Assembly (NCBI GenBank): GCA_963748485.1 | Contig: CAVVJF010000018.1 | Location: 1 to 64,000, forward strand | DNA from: DASRWT01 sp963748485 | Lineage (GTDB): Bacteria; Methylomirabilota; Methylomirabilia; Rokubacteriales; CSP1-6 | DNA length: 64,000 nucleotides | Direction of reading: 5' to 3' | Shown here: piece after piece, positions 27,573-36,785 of the stretch | Layout: every line of letters starts with the position of its first letter | Position numbering within the stretch: the first letter of the stretch is position 1 | Notes under the pieces: model-generated | What the model was told of the DNA's origin: nothing | Databases searched by the model: none | What the model saw: only the letters and a program-made list of their open reading frames with translations | Translations under genes and position numbers: made by a program

Positions 27573-28360
27573 CACCACTCGGCGAGGAAGTGTCGGAGCT
27601 GGCCGACGCCGCGGCCGGCCTGGAAGCCTTCGCGGATGGCCGCCGTGACATAGGCCTTGGCGCGCGCCACCGCGTCGGGAAGCGACTGTCCCAGCGCGAG
27701 CCCGGCGGCAATGGCGGCGGAAAGGGTGCAGCCGGTGCCGTGGGTGTTGGGCGAGTCTACGCGCGGTACGGAGAACTCCTGGAAGGCGCGGCCGTCCCAC
27801 AGGAGATCCACCGCGTCGCCCTTGAGATGCCCGCCTTTCACGAGGACATGGCGCGGGCCGAGGGCCCGGATGCGCCGCGCCGCCTCCTCCATGCCCGCCC
27901 GATCCGTCACCGGATGCCCGGTGAGCGCCTCCGCCTCGGGGAGATTCGGCGTCACCACGAGCGCCATCGGAAGAATGCGTGTGATCAACGCCTGACGGGC
28001 GTCGGGGCGCAGGAGGGGGTCGCCCGACTTGGCCACCATCACCGGATCCACCACCAGGTTCGGGACCGGCCGCTCACGCAGCACCTCCGCGATGGCCTCG
28101 ATGATGGGCGCGGTGGAGAGCATGCCGCATTTCGCGGCGTCGGCGCCGAAGTCCTCGAGCACGGAGCGGAGCTGACGGGCGACGAACGCGGGGGGGAGAT
28201 TCTCCACGCCCTGCACGCCCAGAGAGTTCTGCGCCGTCACCGCGGTGATCACCGAGGTGCCGAAGACGCGGAACGCCGAGAACGTCTTGAGATCCGCCTG
28301 GATGCCGGCCCCGCCGCCGGAGTCCGAGCCGGCAATGGTCAGGGCTCGAGGGATACGCAT
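27572..28360 (-). CDS. thiD: Hydroxymethylpyrimidine/phosphomethylpyrimidine kinase
   Basis: 262 residues, standard for ThiD, which makes HMP-pyrophosphate for thiamine. Ribokinase-like fold: ALTIAGSDSGGGAGIQADLK at the N terminus, TAVTAQNSLGVQGVENLPP, LVVDPVMVAKSGDPLL, VTPNLPEAEALTG and the anion-hole block TRSPNTHGTGCTLSAAIAAG seen here as DSPNTHGTGCTLSAAI. No other thi gene or TPP riboswitch is nearby. It is the middle of the rsmI-thiD-tatC run. Confidence 0.96.
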   Translation of the reverse strand: MRIPRALTIAGSDSGGGAGIQADLKTFSAFRVFGTSVITAVTAQNSLGVQGVENLPPAFVARQLRSVLEDFGADAAKCGMLSTAPIIEAIAEVLRERPVPNLVVDPVMVAKSGDPLLRPDARQALITRILPMALVVTPNLPEAEALTGHPVTDRAGMEEAARRIRALGPRHVLVKGGHLKGDAVDLLWDGRAFQEFSVPRVDSPNTHGTGCTLSAAIAAGLALGQSLPDAVARAKAYVTAAIREGFQAGRGVGQLRHFLAEW

Positions 28361-28392
28361 GGCGCTCTAGTATACGGGATGCGGGGGCCGCT

Positions 28393-29088
28393 TCATGGCT
28401 CCTCCGCGTCCAGCTTCGCGAACGGGATCACCAGGGTGAACTCGCCCCGCGCGGTGCCGCCGGCGAACCGCTCCGCGAGCTCCGTCGCCGTGCCTTCCAC
28501 GATCTCCTCGAACTGCTTGGTGAGCTCTCGCCCCACGACCAGACGCGCGGCGCCGAACACCTCCGCGATGGCCGCGAGGGAGGCGAGGATGCGGTGCGGG
28601 GACTCGTAGCAGACGATGGTGGTCTCGAGCTCGCGAAGGGCCCGCAGACGATTCAAGCGACGGCCGGGCTTGACGGGCAGGAAGCCCGCGAAGAGAAACC
28701 CATCGGCGGGCACGCCGGCCGCCGACAGCAGCGTGATCACCGCGGACGGTCCGGGGATCGGCGTCACCGGAATGGCCTCCGCCCGCGCCTGCTTGACGAG
28801 CAGGAAACCCGGGTCGGAGATGCCGGGCGTCCCGGCGTCGGTGACGAGAGCCACCGATTTGCCGTCCCGGAGCGCGCGCAAGATCACCTCGCCCTTCACC
28901 CGCTTGTTGTGCTCGAAGTAGCTCGTCACCGGCACCGAGATGCCGAAGTGGCTCAGGAGAGTGCGCGTCCGGCGCGTATCCTCGCAGGCGACGAGGGCCA
29001 CCTCCTTGAGGGTGCGGAGGGCCCGGAGCGTAATGTCCTCGAGGTTGCCGATGGGCGTGGCGACGACGTAGAGCGTGCCAGGGGGCAT
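28393..29088 (-). CDS. rsmI: 16S rRNA (cytidine1402-2'-O)-methyltransferase RsmI
   Basis: 231 residues. Tetrapyrrole-methylase fold: GTLYVVATPIGNLEDITLRA at the start, VACEDTRRTRTLLSHFGI, ALVTDAGTPGISDPGFLLV and PIPGPSAVITLLSAAGVP, then FAGFLPVKPGRR and YESPHRILASLAAI. These are RsmI signatures. Start ATG 29088 overlaps the upstream stop as TAATG; the reading from 29649 runs through the upstream gene in the wrong frame. Confidence 0.96.
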   Translation of the reverse strand: MPPGTLYVVATPIGNLEDITLRALRTLKEVALVACEDTRRTRTLLSHFGISVPVTSYFEHNKRVKGEVILRALRDGKSVALVTDAGTPGISDPGFLLVKQARAEAIPVTPIPGPSAVITLLSAAGVPADGFLFAGFLPVKPGRRLNRLRALRELETTIVCYESPHRILASLAAIAEVFGAARLVVGRELTKQFEEIVEGTATELAERFAGGTARGEFTLVIPFAKLDAEEP

Positions 29089-29876
29089 TAGTTCTCCGGA
29101 GCGGCGCGGGCGAACTCGGCGACGAGGGCCACCAGGGGTTGGAGCGCCTCGTACGGCGCCCCGCGAAGAGCCTGGAGCGCGCGCTCCTCGTCGCCCACGA
29201 CGATACGGAGGGCCACGGCGCGCCGTGGCCCGGGCGCATTGGGATCGAAGACCTGGATGGGCTGATCGGCGATCACCGCGGGGGCATCGAGGAGCCGCAT
29301 CACCAGCGCCACGTAGACCTCGGAGGGTATCTCGCCGGTGCGCTCCCAGGCCGGCCCGCCTCGTCCCACGCGCACCAGCGCCTCCACCGTCGTCACGCCA
29401 TCGCGCGCGACGAGGCGGATGACCAGGCGCTCGGCCGGCTCGTCGAAGTCGCGGCGGTCGGCGATGGCCACCACGCGCGAGCGCCGGGCGGCGCCCGCGA
29501 CCAGCACCGCCCGCGCGCGCTCGATGCGGGCGGCGAGGGCTTCGGCTACAGCGGAGCCCGCCGCCGCGGCCTCGGGCGTGCCCAGGTACTGACGGAGGCG
29601 TATCCACGCGGTGAGGGGCCAACCCGCCTCCGAGGCGGCCACACCCCACTGGCGCAGGGCCTCCGACGGCAGCGCGGCCGAGCCTTCGCGGGCCGCCGCC
29701 TCGAAGGCGCCGAGGGCCTGGTCGAAGCGGCCGGCCTCGAAATGGCGCCGGGCCGCCTCCAGCGACCAGTGCTGCTCGCGGAGGCCCGGCTCCGGGATCT
29801 CCGCGCGCGCCGGCATGGCGGACGAGAGCGCGGCCAGGGCGAGCAAGGCGAGCGCGCGCGCGAGGCCCCCGGTCAT
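29088..29876 (-). CDS. Secreted protein with TPR-like N terminus, function unknown
   Basis: 262 residues. A signal peptide (MTGGLARALALLALAALSSA, cleavage about PARAE) is followed by HFEAGRFDQALGAFEAAARE and QWGVAASEAGWPLTAWIRLR, which look like tetratricopeptide helices, then a region rich in short beta strands (RRSRVVAIADRRDFDEPAER, RLVARDGVTTVEALVR). No catalytic motif seen. It overlaps rsmI by 1 nt and starts the operon, 36 bp from the divergent GNAT-like gene. In enterobacteria rsmI also neighbours an outer-membrane TPR protein (LpoA), but I see no specific similarity. Confidence 0.7.
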   Translation of the reverse strand: MTGGLARALALLALAALSSAMPARAEIPEPGLREQHWSLEAARRHFEAGRFDQALGAFEAAAREGSAALPSEALRQWGVAASEAGWPLTAWIRLRQYLGTPEAAAAGSAVAEALAARIERARAVLVAGAARRSRVVAIADRRDFDEPAERLVIRLVARDGVTTVEALVRVGRGGPAWERTGEIPSEVYVALVMRLLDAPAVIADQPIQVFDPNAPGPRRAVALRIVVGDEERALQALRGAPYEALQPLVALVAEFARAAPEN

Positions 29877-29912
29877 CGCGCGTATTCTGGCATACTGGCG
29901 CGCGGACCCACG

Positions 29913-30683
29913 ATGCGCGTGACCGTGCACACCCTCGCCGAGCGTCCCGAGCTGGCGCGCCACAACCGGCGCCTGCACTGGAGCGGCGCCTGGCCGCGGT
30001 TCCTCGAGGACGCCGAGTTGAACCCGCTCTTCGACGAGGTCGTGCGCGGGCGCGACTTCGCCGACTTCCAGCTCGGGCTCTGGGACGAGCGGGGGCGCGT
30101 GGTGGCAGTGGGCGACACCGTCCCCTTCCACTGGGACGGCACCGCCGCCGACCTTCCGCACCGAATCTCGGAGGTCGTCGCGCGCGGCATCGCCGACCGC
30201 CGGCGGGGTCGCGCGCCCAATGCCATGTCCGCCCTCGCCGCGGTGGTGGACCAGCGGCTGCGCGGCAAGGGCCTCAGCCGGCGCGTGGTCCAGGAGATGA
30301 GCCGCATCGCCGCGCGCCACGGATTCCGGACGCTGGTGGCGCCGGTGCGTCCCAACTGGAAGGGCCGCTACCCCCTCGTCCCCTTGACGCAATACCTCCG
30401 GTGGCGGGCGCCGGGCGGCGGTCCCTTCGATCCCTGGCTCCGGGTGCACTGGCGCCTGGGGGCGCGCGTCGTCCGTATCGCGCGGCGGGCGATGGTGGTG
30501 GAGGCGCCCCTGACGCAGTGGGAGGAGTGGACGGGGCTCGCCTTCCCGGTGAGCGGCCGCTACGTCGTGCCCGGCGCGTTCAACCCCGTGACCATGGATC
30601 GCGCGCGTGGCCGCGGGATCTACGTGGAGCCCAATATCTGGATGCGCCACTCCGTGCGCCCGCGGGCGCGGGGCGGCCGGTGA
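29913..30683 (+). CDS. GNAT-like acetyltransferase-family protein
   Basis: 256 residues. MRVTVHTLAERPELARHNRR starts it; the core contains VDQRLRGKGLSRRVVQEMSR, a pattern like the acetyl-CoA pyrophosphate loop (R-x-x-G-x-G/A), followed by HGFRTLVAPVRPNWKGRYPL and FDPWLRVHWRLGARVVR. Similar uncharacterised proteins occur in high-GC bacteria. Substrate unknown. It is only 36 bp from the divergent secreted-protein gene and 16 nt before the AhpD-like gene. Confidence 0.65.
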   Translation: MRVTVHTLAERPELARHNRRLHWSGAWPRFLEDAELNPLFDEVVRGRDFADFQLGLWDERGRVVAVGDTVPFHWDGTAADLPHRISEVVARGIADRRRGRAPNAMSALAAVVDQRLRGKGLSRRVVQEMSRIAARHGFRTLVAPVRPNWKGRYPLVPLTQYLRWRAPGGGPFDPWLRVHWRLGARVVRIARRAMVVEAPLTQWEEWTGLAFPVSGRYVVPGAFNPVTMDRARGRGIYVEPNIWMRHSVRPRARGGR

Positions 30684-30699
30684 CGAGGACCCTGTCCCC

Positions 30700-31095
30700 A
30701 TGACGACGGTGAAGCTGATCGAGTACGCGGAGGCGTCGCCAGAGGTGCGCGCCGTCTACGACGACATCATGGCCACCCGCAAGACCGACTGGGTGAACAA
30801 CTTCTGGAAGGCCCTCGCCCACCATCCGCCAACGCTCCGGCGCACGTGGGAGAGCGTCAAGCAGACCATGGAGCCGGGCGCGCTCGACCCGCTCACCAAG
30901 GAGATGCTCTACCTCGCGGTGAGCGCCGCCCACAGCTGCTCGTACTGCATCCATTCCCACACCGCCTCCGCCCGCAAGGCGGGCATGACGGAGGCGATGC
31001 TGGGCGAGCTGCTGGCGGTGGTGGGGATGGCGAGCGAGACCAACGCCCTCGCCGAGGCCTATCAGATCCCGGTGGACGACCGCTTCCTGGTGTGA
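30700..31095 (+). CDS. AhpD/carboxymuconolactone-decarboxylase family protein
   Basis: 131 residues, all-helical. The CxxC redox motif and His of AhpD-like proteins are present: SCSYCIHSHTASARKAGM with C80, C83 and H87. These proteins act as alkylhydroperoxidase partners or as small decarboxylases; this one is probably redox-active because both cysteines are kept. Its last codons overlap the methyltransferase start (GTGA), so the two are made together. Confidence 0.88.
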   Translation: MTTVKLIEYAEASPEVRAVYDDIMATRKTDWVNNFWKALAHHPPTLRRTWESVKQTMEPGALDPLTKEMLYLAVSAAHSCSYCIHSHTASARKAGMTEAMLGELLAVVGMASETNALAEAYQIPVDDRFLV

Positions 31096-31931
31096 CGGAG
31101 TACCTCGCGCGGGGAACGCCGGACTTCACCGCGCCGGATACGGTAGCCGCCTTCGACGAGCTGCCGCTATGGTGCGCGATGGCGGGCCTCTTCCTCCTCG
31201 AGTACCTGCCGCTGCCCCGGGGCGCCACCGTGCTCGACGTGGGTTGCGGCACCGGCTTCCCGCTCCTCGAGCTGGCCCAGCGGCTCGGCCGCCCCGCCGT
31301 CGTCCACGGGCTCGACCCCTGGGGCGCGGCCCTCGCCCGCGCGCGCTTCAAGGCCGGTGTGATCGGCGTCGCCAATATCACCCTCACGCGAGGCGACGGC
31401 GCCGCCATGCCCTACCCCGACTCCCGCTTCGATCTGGTCGTCTCCAACCTCGGCATCAACAACTTCGCCGACCCCGACGCCGTCCTCGCCGAGTGCCGAC
31501 GCGTCCTGAAGCCCGGCGGCCGCCTCGCCCTCACCACCAACATCGAAGGCCACATGGCCGAGCTCTACCAGCTCTTCGCCGAAGTCCTCGCCGAACGCAA
31601 CGCGACGGAAGCCCAAGCCGCCCTCCACCGCCACATCGCCCACCGCGGCACCGTCGCGACCATCGGCGCGCGGCTGGAGCGCGCCGGGTTCCGGGTGACG
31701 CGCGCAGTCGAGCGCAACTTCCCCATGCGCTTCGCCGACGGCACCGCCCTCTTCCACCACTACTTCATCCGCCTAGGCTTCCTAGAAGGCTGGCGCACCA
31801 TAGTGACTCGGGACACAGAGCACGACGTCTTCTCGCACATCGAGCGCAGGTTGAACAACCGAGCCGCGGAACGCGGCGAGCTAAACCTGACGATTCCCCT
31901 CGCCTACCTAGAAGCCGAATCAGGCAGCTAA
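31092..31931 (+). CDS. Class I SAM-dependent methyltransferase (UbiE/type 11)
   Basis: 279 residues. Motif I ATVLDVGCGTGFPLLELAQR (about 47-66), motif II HGLDPWGAALARA, YPDSRFDLVVSNLGINNFAD (motif for post II) and LAECRRVLKPGGRLALTTNI (motif III). The C-terminal half is of unknown specificity (FPMRFADGTALFHHYFIRLG). Start is GTG 31092 overlapping the upstream stop. The target is not evident. The gene ends 26 nt before the large inverted repeat. Confidence 0.88.
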   Translation: MTEYLARGTPDFTAPDTVAAFDELPLWCAMAGLFLLEYLPLPRGATVLDVGCGTGFPLLELAQRLGRPAVVHGLDPWGAALARARFKAGVIGVANITLTRGDGAAMPYPDSRFDLVVSNLGINNFADPDAVLAECRRVLKPGGRLALTTNIEGHMAELYQLFAEVLAERNATEAQAALHRHIAHRGTVATIGARLERAGFRVTRAVERNFPMRFADGTALFHHYFIRLGFLEGWRTIVTRDTEHDVFSHIERRLNNRAAERGELNLTIPLAYLEAESGS

Positions 31932-31957
31932 CGAGCCTCAGCGAAGTTGTCGGCTGT

Positions 31958-32050
31958 GAGGGCAGCTGGGGGGCGGGGCCGGGGCGGGCTCGCGGCGAGT
32001 GCTGTACCGAGCAAGCGAGCCCGCCCCGGCCCCGCCCCCCAGCTGCCCTC
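31958..32050. terminator. 36-bp perfect inverted repeat between convergent genes
   Basis: Left arm 31958-31993 and right arm 32015-32050 are perfect reverse complements (36/36), almost all G and C, with a 21-base loop. It lies between the stop of a plus-strand methyltransferase and the stop of minus-strand clpX. The position suits a bidirectional terminator, yet the stem is far longer than a usual one and no T-tract follows. It may be a repeat-family element or act as an RNA 3'-end block. Confidence 0.6.
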
Positions 32051-32061
32051 CCGCGACGAAA

Positions 32062-33309
<1,248 letters not shown>

Positions 33310-33312
33310 GCG

Positions 33313-33957
33313 CTACTTCTGGGCGGCCACGGCGGCCACGGCGGCGACGGCCACGTCGCTCACGGGACGGGGCGTCGGCTTGGAGGAGATCACCTCGTCG
33401 ACGATCCGGTATTCCTTCGCCTGCTCCGCGGTCATGAAGAAGTCGCGGTCGGTGTCTCGCTGGATCTTTTCCATGGACTGGCTGGTGTGGTGCACGAGGA
33501 TGCGGTTGAGCTCCTCGCGCATGCGGAGGATCTCCTTGGCCTGGATGTCGATGTCGGTGGCCTGACCCTGCACGCCGCCGAGCGGCTGGTGGATCATGAT
33601 GCGCGAGTGCGGCAGCGCGAAGCGCTTGCCCTTGGCCCCCGCAGTGAGGAGGAGGGCACCCATGGAGGCAGCCTGGCCCATGCAGATCGTGGAGATGTCC
33701 GGCTTCACGTACTGCATGGTGTCGTAGATGGCCATCCCCGCTGTCACCGAACCGCCCGGCGAGTTGATGTAGAGGTTGATGTCCTTGTCGGGATCATCCG
33801 CCTCGAGGAAAAGCATCTGCGCGATGACGAGGTTTGCGATCTCGTCCTCGATATAGGTCGGGAGGAAGATGATGCGCTCCTTGAGGAGCCGCGAGAAGAT
33901 GTCGAACGCCCGCTCCCCGCGGGGCGTCTGCTCGACCACCATCGGAACCAGGCCCAT
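33313..33957 (-). CDS. clpP: ATP-dependent Clp protease proteolytic subunit
   Basis: 214 residues. Serine-protease triad at S98 (MGQAASMGA), H123 (RIMIHQPLGG) and D172 (DTDRDFF), one residue off the Escherichia numbers. GGAGG lies 6 nt before ATG 33957; the upstream ATG at 33975 has no such site and would place the ribosome site inside the gene. The C terminus has an unusual Ala/Val tail (VAVAAVAAVAAQK) beyond the core. Confidence 0.98.
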   Translation of the reverse strand: MGLVPMVVEQTPRGERAFDIFSRLLKERIIFLPTYIEDEIANLVIAQMLFLEADDPDKDINLYINSPGGSVTAGMAIYDTMQYVKPDISTICMGQAASMGALLLTAGAKGKRFALPHSRIMIHQPLGGVQGQATDIDIQAKEILRMREELNRILVHHTSQSMEKIQRDTDRDFFMTAEQAKEYRIVDEVISSKPTPRPVSDVAVAAVAAVAAQK

Positions 33958-33990
33958 CGGACGCCTCCTTGCCATGTTCAGTAGTGTACC

Positions 33991-35259
33991 TCAGGCAGTG
34001 ATCTGGGCCTTCTCGATCAGAAAATCGAGAGTCCGCGCCTCTCGCAGGGAGTACCGGAGGCTGTCCAGGTCGCCGCTCTGCTCCATCATGCGCTTCACCG
34101 CCGGGGCCGGCCGCTGGGAGGCCTGGGCAATCCGCTCCACCTCGGCGTCCACCTGGTCATCGGCCGGGGCCAGGCCTTCCTTGTCGGCGATGGCCTCGAG
34201 GATGAGGGCCCGCTTGACCGCCTTCTCCGCGCCGGGCTTGAGGTCCTCGAGGAGCTTCTTGTAGTCCCAGGGCAGCTGGTCGGGGTTCACGCCCTGGCGC
34301 CGGAGCCGCTCGCGGGTGTGCTCGATCTGGTGCCCGACCTGCCGGAGCACGAGGGACTCGGGCACCTGGAACTCGTGGGAGCCGAGGAGGGACTCCACCA
34401 CCGCGTCCTCGAGCCCATGGCGATTCTCGCGGTCGCGCCGGGCCTGCAGGTCCTTACGGAGGGCCTCCTTCAGCGCGTCCAGCGTCTCGAACGCACCCAT
34501 TCCCTTGGCGAACTCGTCGTCGACGGCGGGCAGAATCTTCTCCTTGACATCCTTCACCATCACCGTCGCCTCGCCCGACTTGCCGCGCAGGGCCTCGTTG
34601 CGGTGGTCCTCGGCGAACTTGAGCCGGATCGTTCGGCTTCCGCCGGCGGCTAATCCGATCACCGCCTCCTCGATCTCGGGCAGTACGCTGCCCTGGCCGA
34701 GGAGGAAGCTGTAGTCCTTCTCCTCGCGCGGGTCCATGCCTTCGGGCGTGAGCGTGTAGTCCATGATGACGAGGTCGCCGAGGTCGGCGGGCCGCTCCAC
34801 CGCGCGGAACTCCGCGTGCTGCTCGCGGAAGTGGTTGATCGCCTCGTCCACCTCCTCGTCGCCGAGCGGCTTGGGCGCATGAGTGATGGCCATGCCCGTG
34901 TAGGCGCCGAGAGTGATGGCGGGCTTGATCTCGACCACCGCCGAGAAGGACAGGGGCGCGTTCTCCTCGAGGGTCACTTCCTGCAGGTCCGGCTCCTCGA
35001 CAGGCTTGAGCCGTGTCTCGTCGAGAGCCTGGCGGTACACCTCGGGGATCAGGCTGCGGGCGACTTCCTGCTTCACGTCATCGGAGAAGTGCAGCTTGAT
35101 CATGCTGCGGGGGACCTTGCCCTTGCGGAAGCCGGGGAGCCGCGCCTCGCGCTGCACGCGGTTGAAGGCCTTCTCCCAGGCCGCGGCCACCACCTCGGGC
35201 GCCTCCTCGACCTGCAGGCGGCGCTTGCACGCTCCCATCTCCTCGACGGCGACTTTCAT
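33991..35259 (-). CDS. tig: Trigger factor
   Basis: 422 residues. N-terminal ribosome-binding domain with RLPGFRKGKVPRSMIKLHF (the GFRxGK-type ribosome signature, about 43-48), central FKBP-type isomerase domain (RPADLGDLVIMDYTL, about 150-230) and C-terminal chaperone domain. Start ATG 35259 with AGGAG 5 nt upstream; the longer reading runs across the tRNA gene. Its 5' leader is only 18 nt past the tRNA-Leu 3' end, so both must share a transcript. Confidence 0.97.
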   Translation of the reverse strand: MKVAVEEMGACKRRLQVEEAPEVVAAAWEKAFNRVQREARLPGFRKGKVPRSMIKLHFSDDVKQEVARSLIPEVYRQALDETRLKPVEEPDLQEVTLEENAPLSFSAVVEIKPAITLGAYTGMAITHAPKPLGDEEVDEAINHFREQHAEFRAVERPADLGDLVIMDYTLTPEGMDPREEKDYSFLLGQGSVLPEIEEAVIGLAAGGSRTIRLKFAEDHRNEALRGKSGEATVMVKDVKEKILPAVDDEFAKGMGAFETLDALKEALRKDLQARRDRENRHGLEDAVVESLLGSHEFQVPESLVLRQVGHQIEHTRERLRRQGVNPDQLPWDYKKLLEDLKPGAEKAVKRALILEAIADKEGLAPADDQVDAEVERIAQASQRPAPAVKRMMEQSGDLDSLRYSLREARTLDFLIEKAQITA

Positions 35260-35277
35260 CGTGGCTCCTGACTGGAT

Positions 35278-35363
35278 TGGTGCGAGAGGGGGGAGTTGAA
35301 CCCCCACGGGTGTGACCCTCTGGATCCTAAGTCCAGCGCGTCTGCCAGTTCCGCCACTCTCGC
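35278..35363 (-). tRNA. tRNA-Leu(UAG)
   Basis: Class II cloverleaf on the minus strand. Acceptor stem GCGAGAG/CTCTCGC with discriminator A and an encoded CCA. The anticodon loop is CTTAGGA (anticodon TAG, reading CUA) on a TGGA stem region, with a long variable arm (AGGGTC...CGT) and T-arm GGGGG-TTCAACT-CCCCC. The 3' end is 18 nt before the tig start codon. Confidence 0.96.
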
Positions 35364-35418
35364 ACGATCGAAACTCACGCCCGGCTTCGGGGAACTTCCT
35401 GGCGGGGCGACGATCCCA

Positions 35419-35445
35419 AGAATAGCACAGGGATCGAGCGGCCAA
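35419..35445 (-). promoter_or_regulatory. Possible promoter of the tRNA-Leu/tig/clp operon
   Basis: Minus-strand extended -10 TGCTATTCT (hexamer 35424-35419) with TTGGCC (35445-35440) 15 bases upstream. The start near 35412 would leave ~48 nt before the tRNA. The rest of 35364-35544 holds nothing else that I recognise. Confidence 0.35.
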
Positions 35446-35544
35446 TGGCGCCGGAAGGGAGGCGCGCCACCACCATCCCTCGTGCTATCGGCGAGGTCGA
35501 GACCCTACCCACAGCCGTCGCGGGGGGCTAGATCGGTCGTGCGC

Positions 35545-36219
35545 TCAGCGGGGCGGGGCGAGCGGGACGACGCGCTTCCAGTCGTTCTTCATGCTGACCA
35601 CGTTCAGGCCATTCTTCTTCGCGAGGGTCATGAGGGCCTCGCTATCGCGCGCGACCTCGTCGTGCTGCACCACCATCATCAAGCGCGCGCCTGCGCCGTG
35701 CGTGTGGCGGCGCCCCGCGACCGGGTCGGGGGGAAGGCTGTAGGCCCGCCCGGTCGCGCGCACGAGCTCGATGCCTCCCTCCGATACGACGAACGTCTTG
35801 AAGCCGTGCGACCGGAGATAGGCGAGCAGCTCGAGCATGGGCTGATACACGGCTTTCGGGGCGATGGCCACGATCTGATCGAGCTCCGCCGGCGTCATGC
35901 CGGCGTGCGTGGCCATCACCATGCGGAGCCAGGAATCGTGGGGCGGCGCCAGCGCCTTCGCGCGGTCAAGTGCGAAGGCCAGCTGAGCGTACAAGGGCCG
36001 CTCCGCCCACAGCGTGCCGTCATTGTCGAAGACGGCGACGCGCTCGGGAACCGGCACGAAATCGGGGCTGCCCTTCGTGGTGACCCTCGCGACGAAGTCG
36101 ACGACGGCCGTCTTCGAGGGCCCGTCGTTCCAGGAGGGCAGCCGGTCCTGGGCGCGGGCTGCCGTCGTGCCGAATGCCAGCGCGATCGAAACGAGAGCAG
36201 CGAGCCGCGCCCCGGCCAT
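35545..36219 (-). CDS. HAD-family phosphatase, secreted, internally shortened
   Basis: 224 residues with a signal peptide (cleavage about ARAQD). HAD motif I is AVFDNDGTLWAERPLYAQLA (Asp nucleophile and acid in DND), motif II is in FKTFVVSEGG, and the C-terminal signature is VSMKNDWKRV. From memory the family is ~320 residues and has a GNSDGD block before GARLM; here PPDPVAGRR jumps to GAGARLMMVVQHD with that block missing, and another segment before ATHAGMT is also absent. The reading frame stays open, so the protein may be made but is doubtful as an enzyme. Confidence 0.72.
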   Translation of the reverse strand: MAGARLAALVSIALAFGTTAARAQDRLPSWNDGPSKTAVVDFVARVTTKGSPDFVPVPERVAVFDNDGTLWAERPLYAQLAFALDRAKALAPPHDSWLRMVMATHAGMTPAELDQIVAIAPKAVYQPMLELLAYLRSHGFKTFVVSEGGIELVRATGRAYSLPPDPVAGRRHTHGAGARLMMVVQHDEVARDSEALMTLAKKNGLNVVSMKNDWKRVVPLAPPR

Positions 36220-36220
36220 G

Positions 36221-36271
36221 CTACGTCGCCGGATTTTCCTTCAGCGTCTCGGCGTAGGCGCTGACATCCAT
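36221..36271 (-). CDS. Possible 16-residue leader peptide before the HAD gene
   Basis: MDVSAYAETLKENPAT, with a strong ribosome site AAGGAG 6 nt before ATG 36271 and a stop 1 nt before the HAD gene ATG. It may couple translation to the HAD gene or be the remnant of a longer N-terminal gene. No homolog recognised. The rest of 36272-36366 shows nothing clear. Confidence 0.35.
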   Translation of the reverse strand: MDVSAYAETLKENPAT

Positions 36272-36366
36272 GCGGGTCTCCTTGTCGGCCCGTCGTTCAG
36301 CCTGACGAAGGATCGCCCCGTGAGCGGTGGCCCGGAATAGGACCTTGGTCGTATCGGACTTCGGCC

Positions 36367-36783
36367 CTACGAGACCTTGCCTGGCTCCGTTTCCTGAAGG
36401 CCCTCGGCGAGGAGCCGGTGAAGACGCGGGGTCATGGCGTCGCGGGCCGCCGCATAGCCCTCGCTCACCGCGGACACGTCCCAGCGCTCGATCGCCGCAC
36501 CCGGGGCCGCCAGCGCGGTGAGGTCGCAGCCGAACTCCACCACCCGCCAAGCTCCCGCGAGGTCCCCCCGTGTCACCAGGCGGGGCCGCGCGCCGCCCAC
36601 GTCGAGGCCGTCCGCACGCAGTCCGGCGACCGCGGCGGGCGTCAGTTCGGGGTCGGGCTCGGTCCCGCGGGCGCGCACGTCGACGGCGAGCCCGCGGTCG
36701 GCGGCCAGACGCTTGAAGTGCTCGGCGGCCACCACGCTCTTGGCCGCTCCGTGTAGACAGACGAAGACCACTTTCCGCGTCAT
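36367..36783 (-). CDS. ArsC/low-molecular-weight phosphatase-like protein with CX5K loop
   Basis: 138 residues. VVFVCLHGAAKSVVAAEHF resembles the P-loop of low-MW tyrosine phosphatases and arsenate reductases (CX5RS), but the invariant Arg is Lys (C-L-H-G-A-A-K-S). Further along, ARGTEPDPELTPAAV and the DLAGAWRVVEFGCDL block keep the fold. It is 2 nt downstream of chrA, so it probably serves the chromate operon or was recruited from arsenic resistance. Catalysis as arsenate reductase is uncertain. Confidence 0.75.
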   Translation of the reverse strand: MTRKVVFVCLHGAAKSVVAAEHFKRLAADRGLAVDVRARGTEPDPELTPAAVAGLRADGLDVGGARPRLVTRGDLAGAWRVVEFGCDLTALAAPGAAIERWDVSAVSEGYAAARDAMTPRLHRLLAEGLQETEPGKVS

Positions 36784-36785
36784 GG

